Assembly (NCBI GenBank): GCA_003151155.1
Contig: PLWX01000121.1
Location: 61,079-93,964, forward strand
Origin: Acidobacteriaceae bacterium
GTDB lineage: Bacteria > Acidobacteriota > Terriglobia > Terriglobales > Acidobacteriaceae
Direction of reading: 5' to 3'
DNA: 32,886 nucleotides
Shown: piece by piece, positions 15,481 through 24,053 of the stretch
How positions within the stretch are numbered: the stretch's first letter is position 1
How the letters are laid out: every line of letters starts with the position of its first letter
Translations under genes and position numbers: made by a program
The notes under the pieces: generated by a model
Told to the model about the DNA's origin: nothing
The model's input: the letters and a program-made list of their open reading frames with translations, nothing else
The model's database searches: none

Positions 15481-16941
15481 CTAAAGCTGCGCCGGGCAAT
15501 CACCAACCACGAACCATGATAGCGAGATTTCTTTGAAGGCGCGCCGCGCGCACATCCGGAACTTTAGCCCCATCGTGTCGCTGATCTCCACATCCAATGG
15601 ATCTTTCGAGCCCGAGGGATACCGCACCACCCAGATGCGCGGATACCGGTTCGCCCACTGCGCGACCTGATCAGCAGAAGGCGGCATTTCCAGTCGGAGG
15701 ACTTGCTCCGCCCTCAACGGCTGCCCGAGACGTTCACGATAGTACGCGAACGGTGCGGCGGCGTCCTTGATATAGAAGACGACAGGATCATTCGCTGCGG
15801 CGGCCTGCGTGAAGGACGCTGCTCCACGCCAATCTTCCCGGACCTTGGTGTAAGAGATCGCCACCGATGCCATCGACAATGCCACGATTCCAATGGCTAG
15901 CCGCTGTCGGGTACGCAGGTTTTGCAACTGATCGAGGCCGACTGCCGCCAGTAGGAGAAAGGGGACGAGGCAAACAATCAGGAAGCGGTGGAAAAACATG
16001 GGACGCCACAACGACAGCGCCATCGTCGTGACCATCGGCAGCAACAGCGCAAACGGCGCGAGCCCAGCGCGAAAACTCTCAATGGATCGACCGTTAGTTC
16101 GCAGCGTTACCCACGCCGATCTCAAGGCGACAACGATTGGAACCAGTAGCAACACGGTCAAGACCGCGCCCACTGCCTTTCCACTTTCAGCTGCCAGGAA
16201 CGTCAGCGTGCGATAGAGTTCCACGATCCCAGGCCGGGGCAACCACCACAAATTCGATCCGTGTGATAGCAGCATCACGCGGATTCCCGGAACCATCCCG
16301 AATGCAATTAGAAGCCACGAGCCTAGCAGAGACTTCAAAGGCACACGATTCCATGGCAGAAAGCCCAACGCACACACCTGCGCCATCACAATAAAGACTG
16401 CATAGAAGTGGCTGTAAAACGCGCAAATCGTAAATACTACGTAAAAAACTACATTCAGCAGCGATGCCGTTTCGATCAATCGCACGAACGCCCAGCACGA
16501 AAGCGTCACAAAAAGCACGAGCATGCTGTAGCCCCGCGCCTCTTGCGAATACACCACCGCACAAGCATTCACAGTCAGCAAGCCTGCTGCCCCCAAGCCC
16601 ACGCGCCGCGAATACAATCGAGTTCCCAGCGCATACATCGCCGGCACGCTCAGAACACCGGGGATTACCGACAGCATCCTTACCGCAGCGTCGCTCGTGA
16701 ACCAACGCACCCACTCGCGCAGCGCCAAATAGTAAAGCGCCATGTTCGCTTCTGCTGCCCAGAGGATCTTCCAGAACTCGGTATTCGACGGTCGTGTAAA
16801 CAGCACGCTGAACACTTCGTCTTGCCAAAGTCCTTTATGTCCGAGAAAGAGAACGCGCAGCACTAGAGCAATCGCCATCAGGGCGAGCACTTGCAATGCA
16901 GTGCTCCTCGCTCGCGTACGTTCGGATTCGCTAGGGGTCAT
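15481..16941 (-). CDS. GT-C family membrane glycosyltransferase (ArnT/PMT-like)
   Basis: A 486-residue inner-membrane protein with about ten hydrophobic helices and a C-terminal periplasmic part. GHKGLWQDEVFSV in the first extracytoplasmic loop carries the D-E pair (Asp41, Glu42) that GT-C enzymes use with a polyprenyl-phosphate sugar donor. QEARGYSMLVLF and FYSHFYAVF are further family-like segments. It probably moves a sugar from a lipid carrier to a lipid or protein on the periplasmic side. ATG 16941 is chosen; GTG 16953 is four codons upstream. The gene begins within about 15 bases of the lptFG stop, so it should share that transcript. The donor and acceptor are unknown. Confidence 0.85.
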   Translation of the reverse strand: MTPSESERTRARSTALQVLALMAIALVLRVLFLGHKGLWQDEVFSVLFTRPSNTEFWKILWAAEANMALYYLALREWVRWFTSDAAVRMLSVIPGVLSVPAMYALGTRLYSRRVGLGAAGLLTVNACAVVYSQEARGYSMLVLFVTLSCWAFVRLIETASLLNVVFYVVFTICAFYSHFYAVFIVMAQVCALGFLPWNRVPLKSLLGSWLLIAFGMVPGIRVMLLSHGSNLWWLPRPGIVELYRTLTFLAAESGKAVGAVLTVLLLVPIVVALRSAWVTLRTNGRSIESFRAGLAPFALLLPMVTTMALSLWRPMFFHRFLIVCLVPFLLLAAVGLDQLQNLRTRQRLAIGIVALSMASVAISYTKVREDWRGAASFTQAAAANDPVVFYIKDAAAPFAYYRERLGQPLRAEQVLRLEMPPSADQVAQWANRYPRIWVVRYPSGSKDPLDVEISDTMGLKFRMCARRAFKEISLSWFVVGDCPAQL

Positions 16942-16956
16942 GTTTGAGAACACTGC

Positions 16957-19338
16957 TTAGGTAGGGACCCGCAGAACCATGTATCCCGCGGCAAAACCGA
17001 AGATCAAATTGGGAGCCCAAGCCGCTAACAGCGCGGGCAATTGGTTGGCATTGCCCATTGCCTCAAACAATCCTGCGCTCACCCAGTACAAAATCGCAAT
17101 GCCGATTGCCGTGGCGACCCCGGCGAGGGCACCTCCGCGCCGTTGCCGGGAAACGGAAAAGGGAATTGCCAAGATCGCCATGACAAGTGTGATGATCGGG
17201 TACGCCAGCTTCTTGTAGAGCTGCACCTTGAATCGGACGACGTCGAACCCGCTCTGTTGCAAGTCGCGAATGTAATGCAGCAATTCCTCGTAATCCATCT
17301 CCTGCGACTGGCGCACTTCCTTTTTGAAGTACGAAGGCTGTTCCGTAGCCAGCGGAGACGTGCTCACTTCAAACGGTTTGAATTCATCAATCGCGGATCC
17401 ATTAAATCGCCGCGTCCATCCATTCTCGAACACCCACTTCTGCAGCCCATCTTCCCAATGCGCGTGCTGCGCATAGATGCGTGCCGTCAACCCAAACGTC
17501 TTCGGATTGAACTGGAAGATTGAGATCCCGCCAAACCGGTTCCGGTCGGCGTCGTAAACCTCGTAATAGTAAATCGTGTTATTCGACCCAAAAATCCACT
17601 TCCGGTCCGGGCGCAAATATGTTTGCGGAGGCTTCCCCTTGATCTCGTTACGTAACGTTTCCTGCCGCTTGTTCGCATGGGGGATGTACAGCTGATCGAA
17701 CACGAACAGCGAAGCCGCCACCACCGCTGCAATCACGATCACCGGGAAAGCCACGCGATAGATGCTGATACCGGTAGCCTTCATCGCGGTAAGTTCATTG
17801 GCCCGTTGCATCAGGCCAAACGTAACCAGCACCGCCAACAACACGCTCAACGGAGTCATGAGGTAGATGATCGATGGGCTCAGGTTCAGCAGGTAATCGC
17901 CCAACATCAGCAGGGATATACGATTCCTCACGATGTCGCCGAGCAATTCGAAGAACGTGAACACCAGCGCCAGCATCACGAACGTCGCCAGCACCATCAC
18001 GAAATAAAGCAGGAAATCCCTCAGGATCATGTCGTCGAGCAGCAGCGGAAACTTCGCACGAAATACGCGCGTGCGCGTCAACGACTTTTCAAAGGCCCCC
18101 CCGGCCCCCTCCGCGCTTTCAGACTGGGATTTGACCGAGAAGCGTTCCCGCAGCGACTCCCACCCCGTGGTCAGCCAACTCAGGTCGATCGGCGCGCGAT
18201 CTACCCGGTAGAGCAGGAAAACACCAGCGAACAGGAAGATCGCATTCGCCATCCAGACTCCGATGGCCGGGGGTAGTTTGCCTTGCCGTCCCATCGATAC
18301 ACCCACGAGTGACAGCACGTAATAGATGAACACCAACACGATGGTGAGCACGAAGCCCATGCTCTTGCCGCCGCGCCGCGACGAGAGCCCCAGCGGAATT
18401 CCCACCAATGCCAACACGAGACAAGCAGTTGGCAGCGCCAGTCTTCGGTGGTACTCCACGGCGTACCAGCGTGCCTTCACCTGGTTATTCGAATTGCCAA
18501 GGTAGTGTCCCGCGCTGATCCCGCCCGCATGCGCGAGCTGCCACAACTCGGCGGTGCTCATCTCTGCGACAGGTACCAACTCGGGCGCAGGTTTGTCGTT
18601 TGCCTCCGGTATCGCAATCGGGATATCAGTCTGATTGAATGTAGAAATCTGGTACTGCGAAAGATCTTTAGGATTCGTCTCCTGCTGCGTCCCATCTTCG
18701 AGGTGCATGTGGAGGCTGTCCGTACCCTCCGGCACTACGATCCCGCGCTCCGCCATGGTGATCTTCGGCTGCGAGGGCGTCGTCACGTCGGCGAGAAACA
18801 CGCCTTTCCATAGCGCCGATCCGTTCCCCGGCTTCACGTCTTCCACATACAGCACCATATTCTTGAAGTCTTCATAGAACACCCGCGGCTGTACTTCGAA
18901 GGACGCCTGCGAACTCTTCAGTTTGTCCTGCAGGTGGGATAGAGCCGCCGCCGACCGGGGTGCCAGGTAAACGGTATTCGCCAGGGCCATCGCCCATAGG
19001 GCGATCGCGAAGATTGAGATTACGCGTACAAACATCACCGATCCCATGCCGCTGGCGCGAATGGCGGTGACCTCGCTATCGGCGGCGAGGCGGCTCAGGC
19101 CGATCAGGATGCCGACTAGGACGGCCATGGGTAGGGTCACTGTCAAAGCCGCCGGGAGGGTAAGGAAGAAGATTTCCGCGACACTCGGCAGGGGGGCGCT
19201 GTTGCGCACGATCAGCTCCAACAGCCGGCCCAGGTCGCGCATGAAGATCACGAACGTGAACAGCGCCAGACCGATGGCCCCGTGCGACAGAACTTCGTTC
19301 AGAATGTAGCGAGTGAGGATGCGGGTCCGCACCTGCAT
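16957..19338 (-). CDS. LPS export permease: LptF-LptG fused in one chain
   Basis: LptF and LptG normally are separate ~350-400-residue partners that, with the LptB ATPase, extract lipopolysaccharide from the inner membrane. This 793-residue protein contains both in tandem. The first half (about 1-382) begins RILTRYILNEVL and carries the coupling-helix motif SEVTAIRASGMG. A charged linker follows at about 385-432. The second half (about 433-793) begins LLDDMILRDFLLYF and carries NELTAMKATGIS. Each half has the expected N-terminal helices, a periplasmic beta-rich segment and C-terminal helices. ATG 19338 is taken as the start, with GTG 19362 as an alternative. It is the first gene of the minus-strand block. 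The fusion itself is clear from the sequence; which half acts as F or G is inferred from order. Confidence 0.93.
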   Translation of the reverse strand: MQVRTRILTRYILNEVLSHGAIGLALFTFVIFMRDLGRLLELIVRNSAPLPSVAEIFFLTLPAALTVTLPMAVLVGILIGLSRLAADSEVTAIRASGMGSVMFVRVISIFAIALWAMALANTVYLAPRSAAALSHLQDKLKSSQASFEVQPRVFYEDFKNMVLYVEDVKPGNGSALWKGVFLADVTTPSQPKITMAERGIVVPEGTDSLHMHLEDGTQQETNPKDLSQYQISTFNQTDIPIAIPEANDKPAPELVPVAEMSTAELWQLAHAGGISAGHYLGNSNNQVKARWYAVEYHRRLALPTACLVLALVGIPLGLSSRRGGKSMGFVLTIVLVFIYYVLSLVGVSMGRQGKLPPAIGVWMANAIFLFAGVFLLYRVDRAPIDLSWLTTGWESLRERFSVKSQSESAEGAGGAFEKSLTRTRVFRAKFPLLLDDMILRDFLLYFVMVLATFVMLALVFTFFELLGDIVRNRISLLMLGDYLLNLSPSIIYLMTPLSVLLAVLVTFGLMQRANELTAMKATGISIYRVAFPVIVIAAVVAASLFVFDQLYIPHANKRQETLRNEIKGKPPQTYLRPDRKWIFGSNNTIYYYEVYDADRNRFGGISIFQFNPKTFGLTARIYAQHAHWEDGLQKWVFENGWTRRFNGSAIDEFKPFEVSTSPLATEQPSYFKKEVRQSQEMDYEELLHYIRDLQQSGFDVVRFKVQLYKKLAYPIITLVMAILAIPFSVSRQRRGGALAGVATAIGIAILYWVSAGLFEAMGNANQLPALLAAWAPNLIFGFAAGYMVLRVPT

Positions 19339-19453
19339 AGTGTAACCCGAACGGCAGGCCACGAATTAACCGACGGAGGGCCCTGAACCCCTTATGCCAA
19401 TTCGCGATGCAGACCTTGGTGTGTCACTGCGGTAACTCTTAACCGGGTTCCCC

Positions 19454-19488
19454 ATTTTGCCGATCTTGATACACTGGAGCGGCAAAAT
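19454..19488. promoter_or_regulatory. 9-bp inverted repeat flanking the GH57 start region
   Basis: ATTTTGCCG (19454-19462) is the exact reverse complement of CGGCAAAAT (19480-19488), 17 bases apart. The space holds a TACACT hexamer and a GGAG that could be the ribosome binding site for ATG 19494. It could be an operator or an mRNA hairpin with the GGAG in its loop. Confidence 0.45.
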
Positions 19489-19493
19489 CATAC

Positions 19494-21770
19494 ATGGCAC
19501 GCAATCCTAAGATTTACCTTCTGCTCCTGTGGCACATGCATCAGCCGTATTACAAGGACCTCGTGTCCGGGGAATACCGGCTGCCCTGGGTGCGCATGCA
19601 CGCGCTCAAGGACTACTACGGCATGGTCAAGCTGCTGGACGAGTTCCCTGACGTCCACCAGAACTTCAACCTCGTGCCGTCGTTGCTGGTCCAGATGCAG
19701 GACTATGCTGCCGGGACGGCGCGCGACCCCTTTCTTGATATGGTGGCTAAGCCTGCGGCTCAGTTAGAGGAAGCCGGCCGCCGCTTTGCGCTGCAATACC
19801 TGTTTCAAGCCAATGCGATGCACATGATCGCGCGCTACCCGCGTTACCAGGAACTCTGGCAGCGCTACCAGCAGGTGAGCCAGCGCGAGAATCCCGAATC
19901 GTCCTTCGATAACCAGGACATCACCGATCTCCAGGTCTTGTCGCAGATCGCATGGTTCGACGAGTTCTTCCTGGATCGTCCTGTCGTGCAGGCACTTGTT
20001 CAGAAGGGGAGCGGATTCAACGCCGAGGATCAACGCGCGATGTTGCTCATGCAGCGCGAGATCATCTCGTCCGTGATCCCGGCCTATGCCGAAGCGGTGA
20101 AGAAGGGCAGTATCGAGATCTCGGCAACGCCTTTCTATCACCCGATCCTTCCGCTGGTCTGCGATACCTACGAAGGGGCGGTTTCTACGCCTGGATTGCC
20201 ACTGCCGCAGGCCCGCTTCCAGCGGCCTGACGATGCGGAAGAGCAGATTGAGCGCGCCCTCACCTACCACGAGCAGCTGTTTCATCACCGGCCGGTCGGC
20301 ATGTGGCCCAGCGAAGGCAGTGTTTCGGAAGAAGCAATTGCCCTTGCGGCACGGCAAGGTGTGCAATGGATGGCCACCGACGAGGGCGTGCTTGGTCGCA
20401 CCCTGAATCACTTCCTCGAGCGGGATCTGAAGGGCCAACTCACTGCCGAGAGTGCCCAGCAGCTCTTCCGAATCTATCGGTACGAGAAGGGTGAGACGCG
20501 GATGCACATGGTCTTCCGCGATCATCGGCTCTCCGATCTCATCGGATTCGTGTACCAGGGGATGCCCGCCGCGGACGCCGCGCAGCACCTCATTACCAGC
20601 ATTCACGTGTCGGCCAAGCCGGTGCTGGATAGCGGACGGGACGCGGTTATTCCGATCATCCTGGACGGCGAGAACGCCTGGGAGTCTTATCCGAAGAACG
20701 GGCGGGAGTTCCTCCGCCGCTTCTACGGTGCACTCCAGAAGGACCCGCAGATCGAGGCCCTTACCATCAGCGAGGCGATCGCGCGCACCCGCGAGGAAGA
20801 CTTTGGCAAGCTAGACAAGCTTGTCCCGGGTTCGTGGATCAATGCCAACTTCAACATCTGGATTGGCGCTCCCGAGGACAATCGCGCCTGGGATCATCTC
20901 GCCGCCGCCCGCAAGTTCTACGACGACAACGTCCATCGGGCGACCGAGGACCAGCAGAACCTCGCCTACGAGGAGCTGCTGATCGCCGAGGGGAGTGACT
21001 GGAACTGGTGGTACGGTCCCGAACATCACTCCGCCAACGACCGTGACTTCGACGAGCTTTACCGGAAGCACCTATCCAACGTGTACCAAGCGCTGGGCGC
21101 ATCCGCGCCTGAAGAACTCGCCCAGCCGATCATCGCCGGTACGGTTCGTCCGACGCTGGTTCCACAGACGGCGTTCATTCACCCAGTTATTGACGGCAAG
21201 GTAGGCGGATACTTTGATTGGATGGGCGCCGCGATGTACACGGCGGATCGTCGCACCAGTTCGATGCACGGGAAGCAGTTCCTGCTCGATGCGATCTATG
21301 CGGGCGTGGACGACGAATTCCTCTATGGCCGGCTGGACTTTGCCGCGGAGATGCCTCCGGTCGGCGTATATCGGGTCGTTACGAATATAGAGATGATCCG
21401 GAACAAGCAGACTACAGCGTTCCGGCTGATCGCCAACGCGCAGGGAAGCGACCTGCGCAGTTGGAGCGTCACCAACGGCGAGGAGCGCCATGTGCTCGCG
21501 AACTGCGATCTCACCGACGGCGGCTCACTGATCTCCGGCGCGGATCCAACCGCGCAGCAGATACAGGTCGTGATTGGCAACATCGTCGAATTCCGGCTTC
21601 CGCACAAGCTTCTCGGTGCGCAACATGGGGATCGGCTTCGCCTGCGCTTCAGCTTGTGGCGCGAGAAGCTTCCGGTTGACGCGCTTCCGGTCGAGGGATG
21701 GCTCGATCTGCGCATCTCGTCTGACGCCGAACTGGAAGAGAACACCTACAACTTCAGCATCGAGAACTGA
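19494..21770 (+). CDS. GH57 family glycoside hydrolase
   Basis: A 758-residue cytosolic enzyme of glycoside hydrolase family 57, which cleaves or rearranges alpha-glucans such as glycogen or maltodextrin. WHMHQPYY (13-20) is conserved region 1. VGMWPSEGSVSEE holds the likely nucleophile Glu274, and IILDGENAWESYP holds the likely acid/base Asp391. NWWYGPEHHS and the C-terminal domain (from about 545) are typical of the long bacterial GH57 group. There is no signal peptide. The start MARNPKIYLLLLWHMHQP matches the family; a GGAG lies 14 bases upstream, which is far. The exact specificity (amylase, branching enzyme or glucanotransferase) cannot be set from motifs. It is divergent from lptFG and followed by the TPM gene 70 bases later. 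Confidence 0.93.
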   Translation: MARNPKIYLLLLWHMHQPYYKDLVSGEYRLPWVRMHALKDYYGMVKLLDEFPDVHQNFNLVPSLLVQMQDYAAGTARDPFLDMVAKPAAQLEEAGRRFALQYLFQANAMHMIARYPRYQELWQRYQQVSQRENPESSFDNQDITDLQVLSQIAWFDEFFLDRPVVQALVQKGSGFNAEDQRAMLLMQREIISSVIPAYAEAVKKGSIEISATPFYHPILPLVCDTYEGAVSTPGLPLPQARFQRPDDAEEQIERALTYHEQLFHHRPVGMWPSEGSVSEEAIALAARQGVQWMATDEGVLGRTLNHFLERDLKGQLTAESAQQLFRIYRYEKGETRMHMVFRDHRLSDLIGFVYQGMPAADAAQHLITSIHVSAKPVLDSGRDAVIPIILDGENAWESYPKNGREFLRRFYGALQKDPQIEALTISEAIARTREEDFGKLDKLVPGSWINANFNIWIGAPEDNRAWDHLAAARKFYDDNVHRATEDQQNLAYEELLIAEGSDWNWWYGPEHHSANDRDFDELYRKHLSNVYQALGASAPEELAQPIIAGTVRPTLVPQTAFIHPVIDGKVGGYFDWMGAAMYTADRRTSSMHGKQFLLDAIYAGVDDEFLYGRLDFAAEMPPVGVYRVVTNIEMIRNKQTTAFRLIANAQGSDLRSWSVTNGEERHVLANCDLTDGGSLISGADPTAQQIQVVIGNIVEFRLPHKLLGAQHGDRLRLRFSLWREKLPVDALPVEGWLDLRISSDAELEENTYNFSIEN

Positions 21771-21840
21771 CTCGCGCCGGCCGCGATGCTGCTGCAGGGG
21801 AGATTCATCCTGTCCGGTGCAGCTGGTTCCGGTACAATCC

Positions 21841-22647
21841 ATGACAATGCTTCGAACATCCATCCGGTGGAGTTGGCTGGCTCTCATCCTTCTCTGCGCA
21901 TTGCTCTGTGCGGCGGAGCCAATTGACTCGCTCAAGCCTACCGGTTACGTCGACGACTTCGCTGGAGCGCTCTCGGCTGACACGAAGGCAAAGCTGGAAG
22001 CCCTGGCTACCGAGATCGACCAGAAGGCTAACGCACAGATCGCGGTTGTGACGGTGAAGTCGCTGGATGGCGATGACGTTGACGATTATGCAGTCAAGCT
22101 CTTCAAGCAATGGGGTATTGGCGGCAAGAAGTCCGATCGCGGAGTGCTGGTATTCACCTCGATCGGCGACCGCAAATACCGGATTGAAGTAGGGTACGGA
22201 CTCGAAGGCATTCTGCCCGACGGCAAAGTAGGAAGTTTCGGCCGCGAAGCGGTTCCGCTCTTCAAGGACGGCAATTACTCGGGCGCTCTGAACCTGATGA
22301 CCACGCGGGTGGCGCAGACCATCGCCGACGATGCCAAGGTGCAACTCACGGGTGTACAGCCGTTGCCGCAGTATCACCCGCAGCACCAGACGCAGTTGCC
22401 CTGGTTCCTCATCTTCTTCCTCATTGTGATCGTGTTCAACGTGATCAGCTCCATCATTCGACGCATCCGTTATGGAGCGGGCGCTAGCCGCGGTGGTGGC
22501 GGGTTCTGGGGCGGTCCGTGGATTGGTGGTGGGTTCGGAGGAGGCGGAGGTTTTGGCGGAGGCGGGTTCGGCGGTGGCGGTGGAGGCGGGTTCGGGGGAT
22601 TTGGTGGCGGAAGCTCTGGAGGAGGTGGCGCAAGTGGCGGTTGGTAA
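21841..22647 (+). CDS. TPM-domain membrane protein with Gly-rich tail
   Basis: A 268-residue protein of the TPM (YgcG/DUF477) type. An N-terminal signal anchor (about 9-25) leads into a periplasmic TPM domain at about 33-165, with VDDFAGALSADTKAKL, IAVVTVKSLDG, DRGVLVFTSIGDRKYRIEVGYGLEG and the LPDG region. A membrane helix follows at 187-205, then a tail made almost only of Gly, Phe and Ser. TPM proteins often sit beside LemA and may act in membrane protein quality control; the exact function is unsettled. ATG 21841 or 21847 may start it: TACAAT at 21833-21838 lies eight bases before the second, with no Shine-Dalgarno. The Gly-rich coding sequence also contains the ribosome binding site of the next gene. 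Confidence 0.9.
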   Translation: MTMLRTSIRWSWLALILLCALLCAAEPIDSLKPTGYVDDFAGALSADTKAKLEALATEIDQKANAQIAVVTVKSLDGDDVDDYAVKLFKQWGIGGKKSDRGVLVFTSIGDRKYRIEVGYGLEGILPDGKVGSFGREAVPLFKDGNYSGALNLMTTRVAQTIADDAKVQLTGVQPLPQYHPQHQTQLPWFLIFFLIVIVFNVISSIIRRIRYGAGASRGGGGFWGGPWIGGGFGGGGGFGGGGFGGGGGGGFGGFGGGSSGGGGASGGW

Positions 22648-23374
22648 CAGCAGGAAGACGATCAATCCCGAGGCAGAGCTCACCGAACTGGTGCCGCGCT
22701 TGCGCGAAGCTGCCGGCAAGAACCTGGTTTCGGTCATTGTCTATGGCTCAGCAGCCAGCAAGGACTTTCGTCGCGACTACAGCGACATCAACGTTCTCGT
22801 GGTCGCCAACAAGCTTCCGCTTGAAGGTCTGAAGGCGCTGATTCCGGTGATGCACTGGTGGCGTGACCGCGGTCATCCTCCGCTGGTGATCTTCACGCGT
22901 GAGGAGATCGAACGGGCGGCGGATGTATTCTCCATCGAACTCTACGACATGAAGCATCGCCATCGCGTGATGGACGGGGAAGACGTGTTTGCGACGTTGC
23001 AGGTCCCCATGGCGATGCACCGCGTGCAACTCGAGCACGAGCTGCGGACGAGCCTGTTGCGCCTTCGCCAAGGCTACATTGCGGAGCCGCAGGAAGAGGC
23101 GGTGCTGAACCTGATGTTGCAATCGATCTCAAGCTTCGGTACGCTCTTCCGCCATGTGCTGATTGCGGTCGGACAGGAACCGCCAGCGCATCGTCGCGAC
23201 GTCACAGTGAAGCTCGGCGAATTAGTAGGCTTCGATCCCAAGCCATTCCTGGAAATCTTCGATATGCGCGAAGGGCGTTCCCATGCCCTGCACGTGAACG
23301 AGACGTTCCGGCAATATCTTTTCATCATCGAGCAGGTCATTACCTGGGTTGACCGCAAGCTGGATCACGCGTAA
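22634..23374 (+). CDS. nucleotidyltransferase-fold protein
   Basis: A 246-residue protein with a DNA polymerase beta-type nucleotidyltransferase head: VIVYGSAASKDF (34-45) carries the GS motif, and SDINVLVV has Asp51 with Asn53 where most active enzymes have a second Asp. The remaining helical part (about 85-246) is not recognised and may be a HEPN-like or substrate-binding helix bundle. I chose GTG 22634 because GGAGG at 22621-22625 is eight bases before it and the frame then reads straight into the domain. The start overlaps the TPM stop by 14 bases, so translation is coupled. It lies between the TPM and lemA genes, which points to a shared membrane-associated role. Target and activity are unknown. 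Confidence 0.8.
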   Translation: MAVGNSRKTINPEAELTELVPRLREAAGKNLVSVIVYGSAASKDFRRDYSDINVLVVANKLPLEGLKALIPVMHWWRDRGHPPLVIFTREEIERAADVFSIELYDMKHRHRVMDGEDVFATLQVPMAMHRVQLEHELRTSLLRLRQGYIAEPQEEAVLNLMLQSISSFGTLFRHVLIAVGQEPPAHRRDVTVKLGELVGFDPKPFLEIFDMREGRSHALHVNETFRQYLFIIEQVITWVDRKLDHA

Positions 23375-23389
23375 CCCTAAGGAGCAAGC

Positions 23390-24001
23390 ATGAAAGCATT
23401 GGTTGTCCTGGTTGTTATCGGTCTCATTGTCCTGAGTCTGTTCGGGATGTACATCGGCACGAAGAACACGCTGGTCGCCAAGAATGAAGCGGTCAAGAAT
23501 TCCTGGGCGCAAGTGGATGTCGATCTGCAACGCCGTTCCGACCTGATTCCGAACCTGGTGGAGACGGTGAAGGGAATTGCGCAACAGGAACAGGCCGTGT
23601 TCGTTGCGATCGCGGACGCACGCGCGCGGCTCGCCGGAGCGGGAACGCCGCAGGAGAAGATCGCAGCGAACCAGGCACTCGATGGTGCGATCAGCCGACT
23701 GCTGGTGGTGGTGGAGAATTATCCGCAGTTGAAGTCGAACGAAAACTTCCTGCGGCTGCAGGATGAACTCGCCGGTACCGAGAACCGGATCTCGGTTTCG
23801 CGTCGGCGCTATAACGACGCACTCACCGACTACAACACCTACATCGGGCAATTTCCGGCGAGCCTGTTCGCAGCCAGCGCAGGGTTCCATCGCAACGACG
23901 CTTACTTCCAAGCTTCCGAATCGTCACGCGAGGCTCCGAAGGTCCAGTTCAATCTGAACGACAAAAAGCCGGCAACGTCTGCGGCTCCGGCGACAAAATA
24001 A
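23390..24001 (+). CDS. lemA: LemA family protein
   Basis: A 203-residue membrane-anchored protein. The N-terminal helix (2-22) is followed by the LemA signature VKNSWAQVDVDLQRRSDLIPNLVETVKGI. A long helical bundle comes next, including NENFLRLQDELAGTENRISVSRRRYNDAL, and the tail is flexible and Ala/Lys-rich. The N-terminus is likely out and the helical domain sits at the membrane. Its function is unsettled but it is often linked with TPM and M48-type protease systems. ATG 23390 has AAGGAG close upstream. It is the last gene of the TPM-nucleotidyltransferase-lemA unit, and a strong terminator follows at 24021. Confidence 0.95.
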   Translation: MKALVVLVVIGLIVLSLFGMYIGTKNTLVAKNEAVKNSWAQVDVDLQRRSDLIPNLVETVKGIAQQEQAVFVAIADARARLAGAGTPQEKIAANQALDGAISRLLVVVENYPQLKSNENFLRLQDELAGTENRISVSRRRYNDALTDYNTYIGQFPASLFAASAGFHRNDAYFQASESSREAPKVQFNLNDKKPATSAAPATK

Positions 24002-24020
24002 TTCTCAGGCTGTAGGAGCG

Positions 24021-24053
24021 AATGCAGAGGCGAAAGCCTCTGCATTTTCTTTT
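24021..24053 (+). terminator. strong intrinsic terminator after lemA
   Basis: AATGCAGAGGC (24021-24031) pairs perfectly with GCCTCTGCATT (24036-24046) across a GAAA tetraloop, followed by TTCTTTT. It ends the TPM-nucleotidyltransferase-lemA transcript. Confidence 0.93.

Noticed and set aside
21805-22737. 310-codon minus-strand frame over the TPM gene
   Set aside because: It is a by-product of the repetitive Gly-rich coding region; the sense strand encodes a clear TPM domain with a signal peptide.
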